DNA of 64,000 nucleotides from Segetibacter sp. 3557_3 (GTDB lineage Bacteria; Bacteroidota; Bacteroidia; Chitinophagales; Chitinophagaceae), in assembly GCF_004354985.1 (NCBI RefSeq), contig NZ_SMSK01000001.1:248001-312000 (forward strand), given 5' to 3'. This document shows positions 38,508 to 46,084 of the stretch, one piece after another. Under the pieces are notes generated by a model, which was not told where the DNA came from, ran no database searches, and saw nothing but the letters and a program-made list of their open reading frames with translations. The stretch's first letter is position 1, and every line of letters begins with the position of its first letter. The translations under genes and the position numbers were made by a program.

Positions 38508-39785
38508 ATGAAAACTCCTTTCATCATATTATCAATCCTGTGCCTGGCTTCCGCCTCAAGCATTTCTCATGCACAGCGGGGGGATTACCTCACCCTTGAA
38601 GAGTGTTATGAGCTTGCAATGCGTAATTATCCCCTGGTGAAACAGCGTGGGCTGATCCAAAAAGCTTCGGCTTTAACCATTGAAAATATTCAAAAAGGGT
38701 TATTGCCACAACTCAGTGTGCTCGGCCAGGCCAGCTACCAGTCATCCGTAACAGAGCTCCCTTTCAAATTGCCCGGCGTTGTGCCGCCAACAATCAGTAA
38801 AGACCAGTACCGGCTTTATGGAGATCTAAGCCTGCTCGTGTTTGATGGCGGCCAAACACGGCAGCAAGAGCAGCTTCAACAAACAAGTGAGTCCATACAA
38901 CAGCAACAACTGGAAGCTGAATTGTACAAGCTAAAAGAACGCGTTAATCAATTGTTTTTTGGCACATTACTCATCGCCGAACAGTTAAAGCAAAGCCATC
39001 TACTCATTAACGATATTCAAACAGGAATAAACAAAGTTCAAGCGGCAATTAGTTACGGCACTGCGTTAAAAAGTAACGCAGATGTATTAAGGGCTGAGCT
39101 ACTCAGGAGTCAACAACGTACCATTGAACTCCAGGCAAATCAGACTGCTTATATCAATACGTTGAGCTTGTTTATCGGCCAAACAATCGGATCACCTTCT
39201 TTATTGGTCCGGCCGGCAGCTATTATAACAGGTAACGTCATCAACCGGCCTGAGTTGATCGTGTATAAGGAACAAAGCCGGCTGCTTGATGCGCAGGACA
39301 AAATGCTCGCGGTAAAAACCCGGCCCAGAGTGAACGTTTTCGTGCAGGCAGGCGCTGGCCGACCCGGCCTGAACATGCTCAGCAACAAGTTCGAGCCCTA
39401 TTACATCGGTGGCATTCGATTGAATTGGAGCCTTGTGGGAATATATACGCTTAAACGTGACCGGTCGCTCATCGAAATAAGTCGTCAGCATATTGAAGTG
39501 CAGAAAGAAACTTTTCTGTTGAACACCAACATGATGGTTAGTCAACAAACTTTAGAGATCAGCAAATACATTCAATTACTCGCTTCAGATGACGAGATCA
39601 TTGCTTTAAGAACAAAGTTTAAAAACACCGCTTTTGCACAACTGGAAAATGGTGTGATCAATTCAAATGATTACCTGAGAGAGGTGAACGCAGAGGACCA
39701 GGCCAGGCAAAGCAAAATAGTGCACGAGACCCAGTTATTAATGGCTGAATATAACCAACAAACAACCACAGGAAATAAACAGTAA
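38508..39785 (+). CDS. TolC family outer-membrane efflux protein
   Basis: 425 residues from ATG 38508 (MKTPFIILSILCLASASSISHAQ, signal peptide). A TTG three codons earlier is possible but unnecessary. The protein has the duplicated long helical/beta layout of TolC proteins: LTLEECYELAMRNYPLVKQ at the start, VFDGGQTRQQEQLQ, the KSNADVLRAELLRSQQRTIE coiled coil, and a repeat of LNWSLVGIYTLKRDRSLIE in the second half. It forms the outer-membrane channel for the ABC pump encoded next; the fusion-protein gene starts 3 bp after its stop. Confidence 0.9.
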   Translation: MKTPFIILSILCLASASSISHAQRGDYLTLEECYELAMRNYPLVKQRGLIQKASALTIENIQKGLLPQLSVLGQASYQSSVTELPFKLPGVVPPTISKDQYRLYGDLSLLVFDGGQTRQQEQLQQTSESIQQQQLEAELYKLKERVNQLFFGTLLIAEQLKQSHLLINDIQTGINKVQAAISYGTALKSNADVLRAELLRSQQRTIELQANQTAYINTLSLFIGQTIGSPSLLVRPAAIITGNVINRPELIVYKEQSRLLDAQDKMLAVKTRPRVNVFVQAGAGRPGLNMLSNKFEPYYIGGIRLNWSLVGIYTLKRDRSLIEISRQHIEVQKETFLLNTNMMVSQQTLEISKYIQLLASDDEIIALRTKFKNTAFAQLENGVINSNDYLREVNAEDQARQSKIVHETQLLMAEYNQQTTTGNKQ

Positions 39786-39788
39786 AGT

Positions 39789-40679
39789 ATGAAAACCGTA
39801 CCGATAATTACTTTGATACTAATCAGCTTTATCCATTGTAGACAAAAGGAAAACGTATTTGATGCTGCCGGAAGCTTTGAAGCTGTTGAAACAATTGTTT
39901 CGGCGGAAGCCTCCGGCACAATTAAAACCTTTGATGTTGAGGAGGGACAACTTTTATCAGCAGGTGTTGTCGTGGGATACATTGATAGCCTGCAGCTCTA
40001 CCTGAAAAAGCAGCAGCTAAGGGCGCAGGCAAGGGCCGTCTTAAGCAGGAAGCCCGACATAGCTGCACAAACGGCATCCCTGCAGGAGCAGCTTCGCCAT
40101 GCAGAAAGGGAGCAGCTGCGTTTGGAAAATTTAGTAAAGGCAGATGCAGCTACTCCAAAACAACTCGATGAAGCTAATGCACAAATCGCCATAATCAAAA
40201 AGCAAATCGCTGCCCAGCATTCATCTTTGGTGATCAGCACTGGCAGCCTGAAGGAAGAGGCGACACCAATCCAGGTACAGGTGCAGCAAATAGACGATCA
40301 GCTTGCCAGGTGCCGGATCGTTAATCCTATCCAAGGCACGGTGCTGACAAAATATGCCGAAAGCAATGAGGTGACCGCTGTAGGTAAACCGCTTTATAAG
40401 ATAGCCGATGTGGGCTCAATCACGCTCAGGGCATACATTACAGGTGATCAGATCAGCGGGGTAAAAACCGGGCAGCAAGTTAAGGTATTGGTCGACGACG
40501 TAAAGGGAACCTACAAAGAATACCCGGGCACAATTTCGTGGATCAGTAATAAAGCAGAGTTTACCCCGAAAACAATACAAACAAAAGATGAACGTGCCAA
40601 CCTGGTTTATGCAATTAAAATCCGCGTGAAAAACGACGGCTATCTAAAAATCGGCATGTATGGTGAAGTAATGTTTTAA
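39789..40679 (+). CDS. HlyD family membrane fusion protein, YbhG-like
   Basis: 296 residues. The leader MKTVPIITLILISFIHC ends in a Cys suited to lipidation, so the protein is probably anchored in the inner membrane. Biotinyl-lipoyl halves are seen in SAEASGTIKTFDVEEGQLLSAG split near 37-60, and in RIVNPIQGTVLTKYAE near 177. They flank a coiled coil of about 100 residues (RHAEREQLRLENLV). A beta-barrel domain follows (ITLRAYITGDQI). The protein links the ABC permeases to the TolC channel. Start 3 bp after the tolC stop shows translational coupling. Confidence 0.9.
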   Translation: MKTVPIITLILISFIHCRQKENVFDAAGSFEAVETIVSAEASGTIKTFDVEEGQLLSAGVVVGYIDSLQLYLKKQQLRAQARAVLSRKPDIAAQTASLQEQLRHAEREQLRLENLVKADAATPKQLDEANAQIAIIKKQIAAQHSSLVISTGSLKEEATPIQVQVQQIDDQLARCRIVNPIQGTVLTKYAESNEVTAVGKPLYKIADVGSITLRAYITGDQISGVKTGQQVKVLVDDVKGTYKEYPGTISWISNKAEFTPKTIQTKDERANLVYAIKIRVKNDGYLKIGMYGEVMF

Positions 40680-40791
40680 GTGAATTCCTGTCTTCTAAAT
40701 TTCCATGTTGATGTAACCACGGCTTACAACTACTACAACAGCTAATGATCAGCGAGGTATACAATAAGTCGTCTTCTCTTAAAAAACCGCT

Positions 40792-41706
40792 ATGAAAGCA
40801 GTAACACTTAACGGGCTCAGCAAGGTTTATGGCAAGGGAAAGGCTATTGCCGTAAACAAGGTGTCATTCGAAGTGAGCAATGGAGAATTGTTTGGTTTGA
40901 TCGGGCCCGACGGCGCTGGCAAGACGAGTATTTTTCGAATGCTAACTACGTTGCTTTTACCCGATGGTGGCTCCGCATCAGTCATTGGCCTCGACGTGGT
41001 AAAAGACCACAAGAAAATTCGCAGCAGGGTAGGCTACATGCCGGGCAGGTTTTCATTATACCCCGACCTGACGGTTGAGGAAAACCTGACCTTCTTCGCG
41101 ACTATTTTTAATACCCGTCTTGCAGAAAACTACCATCTCATCAAAGACATTTACATACAACTTGAACCCTTTAAAAAGCGCATGGCCGGCAAGTTATCTG
41201 GTGGTATGAAACAAAAACTTGCACTTTGCTGTGCGCTCATTCATAAGCCAGCCGTATTGTTTTTAGATGAACCCACTACAGGAGTTGACCCGGTTTCACG
41301 AAGAGAATTTTGGGAAATGCTCAAGCAACTTAAGCAGCAAGCAATTACCATTGTGGTCTCTACACCCTATATGGATGAAGCTAATCTTTGCGATAGGATT
41401 GGGTTGATTCAATCCGGGGACCTGCTCACCGTTGACACACCAGCGAACATCATATCCGCTTATCCCGAACAACTTTATGCTGTGAAAGCGGACAATATGC
41501 CAGCACTCCTTAAAACGCTGAGTGCTTACGACGAGGTACTAAGCAATAACGCCTTTGGCGAATATGCCCACGTCTCCTTCAAAGATCAAGCGATAGAGGT
41601 TAATGTCGTTCAAAGTTATTTGCAACAACAGGGGTTAAGTGGCATTGAACTGAGAAGAACTCCTGCGACCATAGAAGATTGTTTTATCAAACGCTTAAGC
41701 AACTAA
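40792..41706 (+). CDS. ABC transporter ATPase, first half of a YbhF-like pair
   Basis: 304 residues. Walker A GPDGAGKTS is at about 38-46, the Q-loop region is GYMPGRFSLYPDLTVEENL, the signature is LSGGMKQKLAL, and Walker B is VLFLDEPTTGVDP with a C-terminal extension of about 80 residues. In E. coli the YbhF ATPase carries two ABC domains in one chain; here the first domain is a separate gene, with the second starting after one spacer base (41708). The two proteins probably pair with the two permeases downstream to form a drug or lipid exporter. Confidence 0.92.
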   Translation: MKAVTLNGLSKVYGKGKAIAVNKVSFEVSNGELFGLIGPDGAGKTSIFRMLTTLLLPDGGSASVIGLDVVKDHKKIRSRVGYMPGRFSLYPDLTVEENLTFFATIFNTRLAENYHLIKDIYIQLEPFKKRMAGKLSGGMKQKLALCCALIHKPAVLFLDEPTTGVDPVSRREFWEMLKQLKQQAITIVVSTPYMDEANLCDRIGLIQSGDLLTVDTPANIISAYPEQLYAVKADNMPALLKTLSAYDEVLSNNAFGEYAHVSFKDQAIEVNVVQSYLQQQGLSGIELRRTPATIEDCFIKRLSN

Positions 41707-41707
41707 T

Positions 41708-42448
41708 ATGAGGGAAGCAGTAATCAAAACCGATAAGCTCACCAAAAGGTTTGGTGAGTTTATTGCGACAAATGCCATTTCGTTTGAAGTGCAGCAAGGA
41801 GAAATTTTCGGCTTCCTCGGAGCAAACGGGGCGGGTAAGACTACTGCAATGCGTATGTTATGCGGCTTGTTGATACCCAGCTCAGGAGCAGGAACTGTTG
41901 CCGGATTCGACGTTTATAAACAAACTGAAAAGATCAAGAAAAGCATTGGTTACATGAGTCAAAAATTTTCACTGTACGAAGACCTGACGGTATTGGAAAA
42001 CATCCGCTTCTTTGGCGGTATTTATGGCTTAAGCAACCAGCAGTTGAAAGCAAAATCAATCGAATTAATTCATAGGCTCAACCTGCAAAAAGACAAGGAC
42101 AGGCTGGTTGGCACGTTACCCCTTGGATGGAAACAAAAACTGTCTTTTTTGGTGGCAGTTTTACATAGCCCCAAGGTGGTGTTTCTCGATGAACCCACTG
42201 GCGGGGTGGACCCGGTAACACGGCGGCAGTTTTGGGAATTAATTTATGAGTCCGTCGAAAATAGTATTACGGTATTCGTCACCACGCACTACATGGATGA
42301 AGCCGAGTATTGCAATCGTGTTTCTATAATGGTTGACGGCAAAATTGAAGCTTTGGATACACCAGGAAACCTGAAAGAAAAGTACGGGGCCACTTCAATG
42401 GACGAAGTCTTTTACCAACTGGCACGTGGCGCTAAAAGGGGTGAATAA
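41708..42448 (+). CDS. ABC transporter ATPase, second half of a YbhF-like pair
   Basis: 246 residues. Walker A GANGAGKTT and Walker B VVFLDEPTGGVDP are intact and the H-loop is VTTHYMDEAEYC. The signature motif is degenerate, LPLGWKQKLS instead of LSGGQ, as is usual in the second ABC domain of YbhF/YhiH-type proteins. One composite ATP site may therefore be weak. It starts two bases after the previous stop. The downstream permease starts at 42460, 11 bp later. Confidence 0.92.
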   Translation: MREAVIKTDKLTKRFGEFIATNAISFEVQQGEIFGFLGANGAGKTTAMRMLCGLLIPSSGAGTVAGFDVYKQTEKIKKSIGYMSQKFSLYEDLTVLENIRFFGGIYGLSNQQLKAKSIELIHRLNLQKDKDRLVGTLPLGWKQKLSFLVAVLHSPKVVFLDEPTGGVDPVTRRQFWELIYESVENSITVFVTTHYMDEAEYCNRVSIMVDGKIEALDTPGNLKEKYGATSMDEVFYQLARGAKRGE

Positions 42449-42459
42449 ATGATTGATCA

Positions 42460-43566
42460 ATGAAACAGTTTTTAGCACTTATCAAAAAAGAATTTGCACA
42501 CGTGCTGCGCGACCGGAAAACCTTGCTAATCTTATTTGGCATGCCCGTGGTCCAGATACTCATCTTCGGATTTGCACTGACGAACGAAGTCAAAAATGCA
42601 AAAGTTTTGGTCGTCGACCAGGCAAATGATATCGCTTCACGACAAATCATAGATAAACTTGAAGCGTCACGATATTTCGAAATCGAAGAAAAATCAAACA
42701 ATGTGCATGAAGTTGAATCCACTTTTAAGCAAGGACAAGTCAAACTCGCAGTTGTCTTTCCGCTGAACTTCCACCACGACCTTTTGCATCAAAATAGTGC
42801 ACAGCTACAGGTAATTGCCGATGCCTCAGATCCAAATACGGCGGCTACCTTAACCAATTATGTAAACTCAATTGTACAGGATTACACAACGGATCTTAAC
42901 CGTTCCGAGGTGATGCCTTACCAGGTTACAACGCAGGTGAGGATGTTGTATAACCCACAATTAAAAGGCGCCCACAATTTTGTTCCCGGTGTGATGGCTT
43001 TGGTATTGATGTTGGTCTGCGTAATGATGACGGCCGTTTCCATCGTTAAAGAGAAGGAGACACGTACGATGGAAATTTTGCTGGCTTCTCCATTTAAACC
43101 CATACTCGTAATTGTAGCCAAAACAGTACCTTATCTATTATTGTCCCTCATCAATCTTGTATCCATTTTATTATTAAGTGTGTTTGTACTTGATCTACCG
43201 GTGAACGGTAGTGTTTTGCTACTCTTTGCTGAAAGCACACTTTTCATCATCACCTGTCTCACGATTGGCATTTTCATTTCGGTCAAAACGAGCTCGCAGC
43301 AGGTTGCAATGCTCATTTCGTTGATGGGAATGTTACTGCCGACCATTTTATTTAGTGGTTTTATGTTTCCGATAGAAAACATGCCGCTGCCTTTACAAAT
43401 TATCTCGAATGCCATTCCAGCGAAATGGTTCTACATTATCGCTAAAGCCATCATGATTAAAGGACTGGGTTTTAGTGCTATTTGGCGGGAGACGTTAATT
43501 CTTGCCGGCATAACTCTCGTCTTGTTAATGGTGAGTTTGAAAAGTTTCAAAATACGGCTATCATGA
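42460..43566 (+). CDS. ABC-2 type permease, YbhS-like
   Basis: 368 residues. A first membrane helix (LLILFGMPVVQILIFGFAL) is followed by a periplasmic domain of about 140 residues, then five to six helices from about 180 on (VPGVMALVLMLVCVMMTAVSIV; LLLSLINLVSILLLSVFVL; AMLISLMGMLLPTILFSGFMFP). The VKEKETRTMEILLASPFKP loop between them is typical for ABC2_membrane proteins and contacts the ATPase. Its stop overlaps the next gene by four bases (ATGA at 43563-43566). Confidence 0.92.
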   Translation: MKQFLALIKKEFAHVLRDRKTLLILFGMPVVQILIFGFALTNEVKNAKVLVVDQANDIASRQIIDKLEASRYFEIEEKSNNVHEVESTFKQGQVKLAVVFPLNFHHDLLHQNSAQLQVIADASDPNTAATLTNYVNSIVQDYTTDLNRSEVMPYQVTTQVRMLYNPQLKGAHNFVPGVMALVLMLVCVMMTAVSIVKEKETRTMEILLASPFKPILVIVAKTVPYLLLSLINLVSILLLSVFVLDLPVNGSVLLLFAESTLFIITCLTIGIFISVKTSSQQVAMLISLMGMLLPTILFSGFMFPIENMPLPLQIISNAIPAKWFYIIAKAIMIKGLGFSAIWRETLILAGITLVLLMVSLKSFKIRLS

Positions 43567-44681
43567 GAACGATCAGGTTTTTATTGCAAAAAGAATTCAG
43601 GCAGATCTTCAGGAATAAGTCTATTCTGGCAATGGTGATTTTTATGCCGGTGATGCAGTTGATCATTTTGCCGCTTGCTGCAAACTACGAAGTGAAGAAC
43701 ATCAACATAGCCATCATCGATAATGATCATTCATCTTACTCGCAAAAGCTAATTGCAAAAATTACCGCCTCAGGGTACTTCAAATTAGCAGCGTACAATT
43801 TTTCATTTAAACAAGCCTTTAAATTCATCGAGCAAGACCAGGCGGACTTAATTCTTGAAATACCTGCTGGTTTTGAGGGCAACCTGATTCGCGAAAACGA
43901 GCAACAACTTTTTGTTGCCGTAAACGCTATCAACGGTACGAAGGCTAATCTTGGCGGTGCTTATCTTGGTACCATCATTCGCGACTACACTGGTGAAATC
44001 CGCTTCGACCTGGTGCAACCGGGGCGATTAAGTCCACAACCCGTTATAAGCGTAGTTCCGATGAACTGGTTCAATCCTTTGCTCAACTATAAATTGTTTA
44101 TGGTACCGGGCATCCTTGCAATACTGGTTACCATGATCGGGGGTTTTCTTTCAGCACTTAACATCGTGAAGGAAAAAGAAGTCGGTACCATCGAACAGAT
44201 CAATGTAACCCCAATTCGTAAACATCACTTCATATTGGGAAAACTCATTCCCTTCTGGATCCTTGGCAATGTGGTTTTTTCTATTGGTCTTTTAGTTTCG
44301 TGGCTCATTTATGATATAGTTCCACTCGGGAGCATTGTATTATTGTACGGCTTTATTTCAGTGTACCTGCTGGCGGTGCTTGGCTTTGGCTTGCTTGTTT
44401 CCACCTATTGCGATACACAGCAACAGGCAATGTTTATAATGTTCTTTTTTATGATGGTATTTATTCTCATGGGTGGACTGTTTACCGCAATCGACAGTAT
44501 GCCACAATGGGCAAAAGTGGTTACCTGGTTTAACCCGGTAAGTTATTTAATAGAGGTAATGCGGATGGTTATTCTAAAAGGAAGCGGGCTTGTCGACATC
44601 TGGAAGCACCTTGCCATCATCGCCGGGTTTGCAGTAGTTTTAAACTGCTGGGCAATGTTGAATTATAAAAAGACGAGTTAG
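43563..44681 (+). CDS. ABC-2 type permease, YbhR-like
   Basis: 372 residues from the ATG at 43563. The frame is open to 43482, but that part lies inside the previous gene and the ATGA overlap is the natural start. The layout equals the paralogous permease before it: helix SILAMVIFMPVMQLIILPLA, a large periplasmic loop, VPGILAILVTMIGGFLSALNIV, the coupling loop VKEKEVGTIEQINVTPI, and four further helices. Two different half-transporters imply a heterodimeric channel. It is the last gene of the export operon. Confidence 0.92.
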   Translation: MRTIRFLLQKEFRQIFRNKSILAMVIFMPVMQLIILPLAANYEVKNINIAIIDNDHSSYSQKLIAKITASGYFKLAAYNFSFKQAFKFIEQDQADLILEIPAGFEGNLIRENEQQLFVAVNAINGTKANLGGAYLGTIIRDYTGEIRFDLVQPGRLSPQPVISVVPMNWFNPLLNYKLFMVPGILAILVTMIGGFLSALNIVKEKEVGTIEQINVTPIRKHHFILGKLIPFWILGNVVFSIGLLVSWLIYDIVPLGSIVLLYGFISVYLLAVLGFGLLVSTYCDTQQQAMFIMFFFMMVFILMGGLFTAIDSMPQWAKVVTWFNPVSYLIEVMRMVILKGSGLVDIWKHLAIIAGFAVVLNCWAMLNYKKTS

Positions 44682-45345
44682 GAATACTCTGTTGTAATTT
44701 TACGCTACCAGCCAACCACTCCACTCGTCATCTGGTTTTTTCAAAAGAGCTTGGAACAGCTGAAATAGAGTAACTCGCGTGTGGACACGTCTTTGAACAG
44801 GTTGTAAATGGCATACCGATGACCCCGATTGGACGGATAGGTGTGGACTATCGTTCTGCGTGGCAGAAATCTGCCTACCTGGTACAGGAAGTATAGCAAA
44901 GCGCTCTATGTATACGGATTTCGTTTAAAATTTGAATTCATTATTCCGTGAAATCCTTGTGCCTGTGCTTATTGTGTACACACGGTAGGCCTTTAACGGC
45001 AAAGCTTGATGGCAGCTATGTTTTCTTCCGGGAACGGCCGAGACTCGGTCACTTATAAAATCTTCGGTACAGTTCACTTTCAACTTTCACTGCTATTGCC
45101 CGAAAGATCATTCTCAATTCTTTAGTTTTGTTTACGTTATCTGGGATAGTTTTCAATTGAGAACAAACTGTACAAGAGTGCGACGCCCCCGTCCGAATGG
45201 CTTCAGCCGGGCGGGCAACGGCTGTTGCACATTGTTCTTTCTGCCTGACTCATAAAGGTGTTCTCGGGCGGGTAGTATAGCTATATAGTTCCCAGGGGTT
45301 CTTCTAAATAATAAAAACGCTTACTTTACTGTCTAAACAACTTAT
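44682..45345. other. Gene-free spacer with one partial repeat element
   Basis: About 660 bases without a supported ORF. Apart from the MITE-like piece at 45160-45235, a short motif CGTGTGGACACGTCT near 44779 resembles CGTGTGGACACATCT near 33849. The similarity is too short to name. Confidence 0.5.
45160..45235. mobile_element. MITE-like element, partial copy, inverted orientation
   Basis: GAACAAACTGTACAAGAGTG followed by CGACGC is the reverse complement of the family core (GCGTCGCACTCTTGTAC) plus the AGTTTGTT seen in the 11735 copy. A GC-rich hairpin (CCCCCGTCCGAA / GCCGGGCGGGC) is inserted at the position where the 28264 copy also has one. Terminal repeats are not recognised. Confidence 0.5.
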
Positions 45346-45855
45346 ATGCTCTCGAAATCGATGCAAGATGCGCTTAACAGGCAGGTCATGTTAGAAGCTG
45401 CCTCATCACAGGCTTACCTCGCTATGGCCAGCTGGAGTGAAATTCAGCCAGGTCTCGACAATGTAGCTGAGTACTTCTTTCTTCAAAGCGAAGAGGAGCG
45501 GGTGCATATGCTAAAGCTCATTCGCTTTGTAAACGAACGTGGCGGCTTTGCGCTGGTTCCGGCACTTCAACAACCCATTATAACTTTCAAAGGGTTAAAG
45601 AGCATGTTCGAAGAGTTCCTGAAACACGAGATAGACATTTCTCAAAGTATAAACGAGTTGGTTGACCTGGCATTAAAGGAGAAAGATTATGCTACCCATA
45701 ATTTCCTGCAGTGGTACGTTAGTGAGCAGATAGAAGAAGAAAGAAGTGCAAGGGTATTAAACGATAAGCTGGAGCTAATTGGCAACGATAAAAGCGGGCT
45801 TTACCTGTTCGACCGTGATATCATGTCGACCAGGCAAGGTGAACAAAAGAAGTAG
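45346..45855 (+). CDS. ftnA: Ferritin, non-haem bacterial type
   Basis: 169 residues, the usual length for bacterial ferritin. Ferroxidase residues are in place: Glu17 in RQVMLEAASS, Tyr24, Glu51 and His54 in EEERVHMLK, Glu95 in FLKHEID, and the acidic cluster around 127-132 in SEQIEEERS. The protein forms a 24-subunit shell that oxidises and stores iron. The leading motif LSKSMQDALNRQV is typical. The gene appears monocistronic and I see no Fur-type site. Confidence 0.94.
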   Translation: MLSKSMQDALNRQVMLEAASSQAYLAMASWSEIQPGLDNVAEYFFLQSEEERVHMLKLIRFVNERGGFALVPALQQPIITFKGLKSMFEEFLKHEIDISQSINELVDLALKEKDYATHNFLQWYVSEQIEEERSARVLNDKLELIGNDKSGLYLFDRDIMSTRQGEQKK

Positions 45856-46084
45856 GATAGCCGAATACCTGCCTATGTAAATAAGGTATTGCGACCATCA
45901 TCGTAAACATCGTTCTCCTATTGGCTTCATTAGGAATGATTGGCTGCTGCTTAAAAAACGGCGCCACTTTGGGATCGCAATGTTGCCTGGTAGTGTACGG
46001 TCTCCGCCTGGGGTACATAAGTGTGCCGACCGAAACTATATCGTAATTTTCGGCCTGCTGTTTCAGCTAAAGCCAATAACCACC

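Noticed and set aside
44775-44800. CGTGTGGACAC motif shared with 33849 as an IS remnant
   Set aside because: The match is only about 15 bases and neither flank aligns further.
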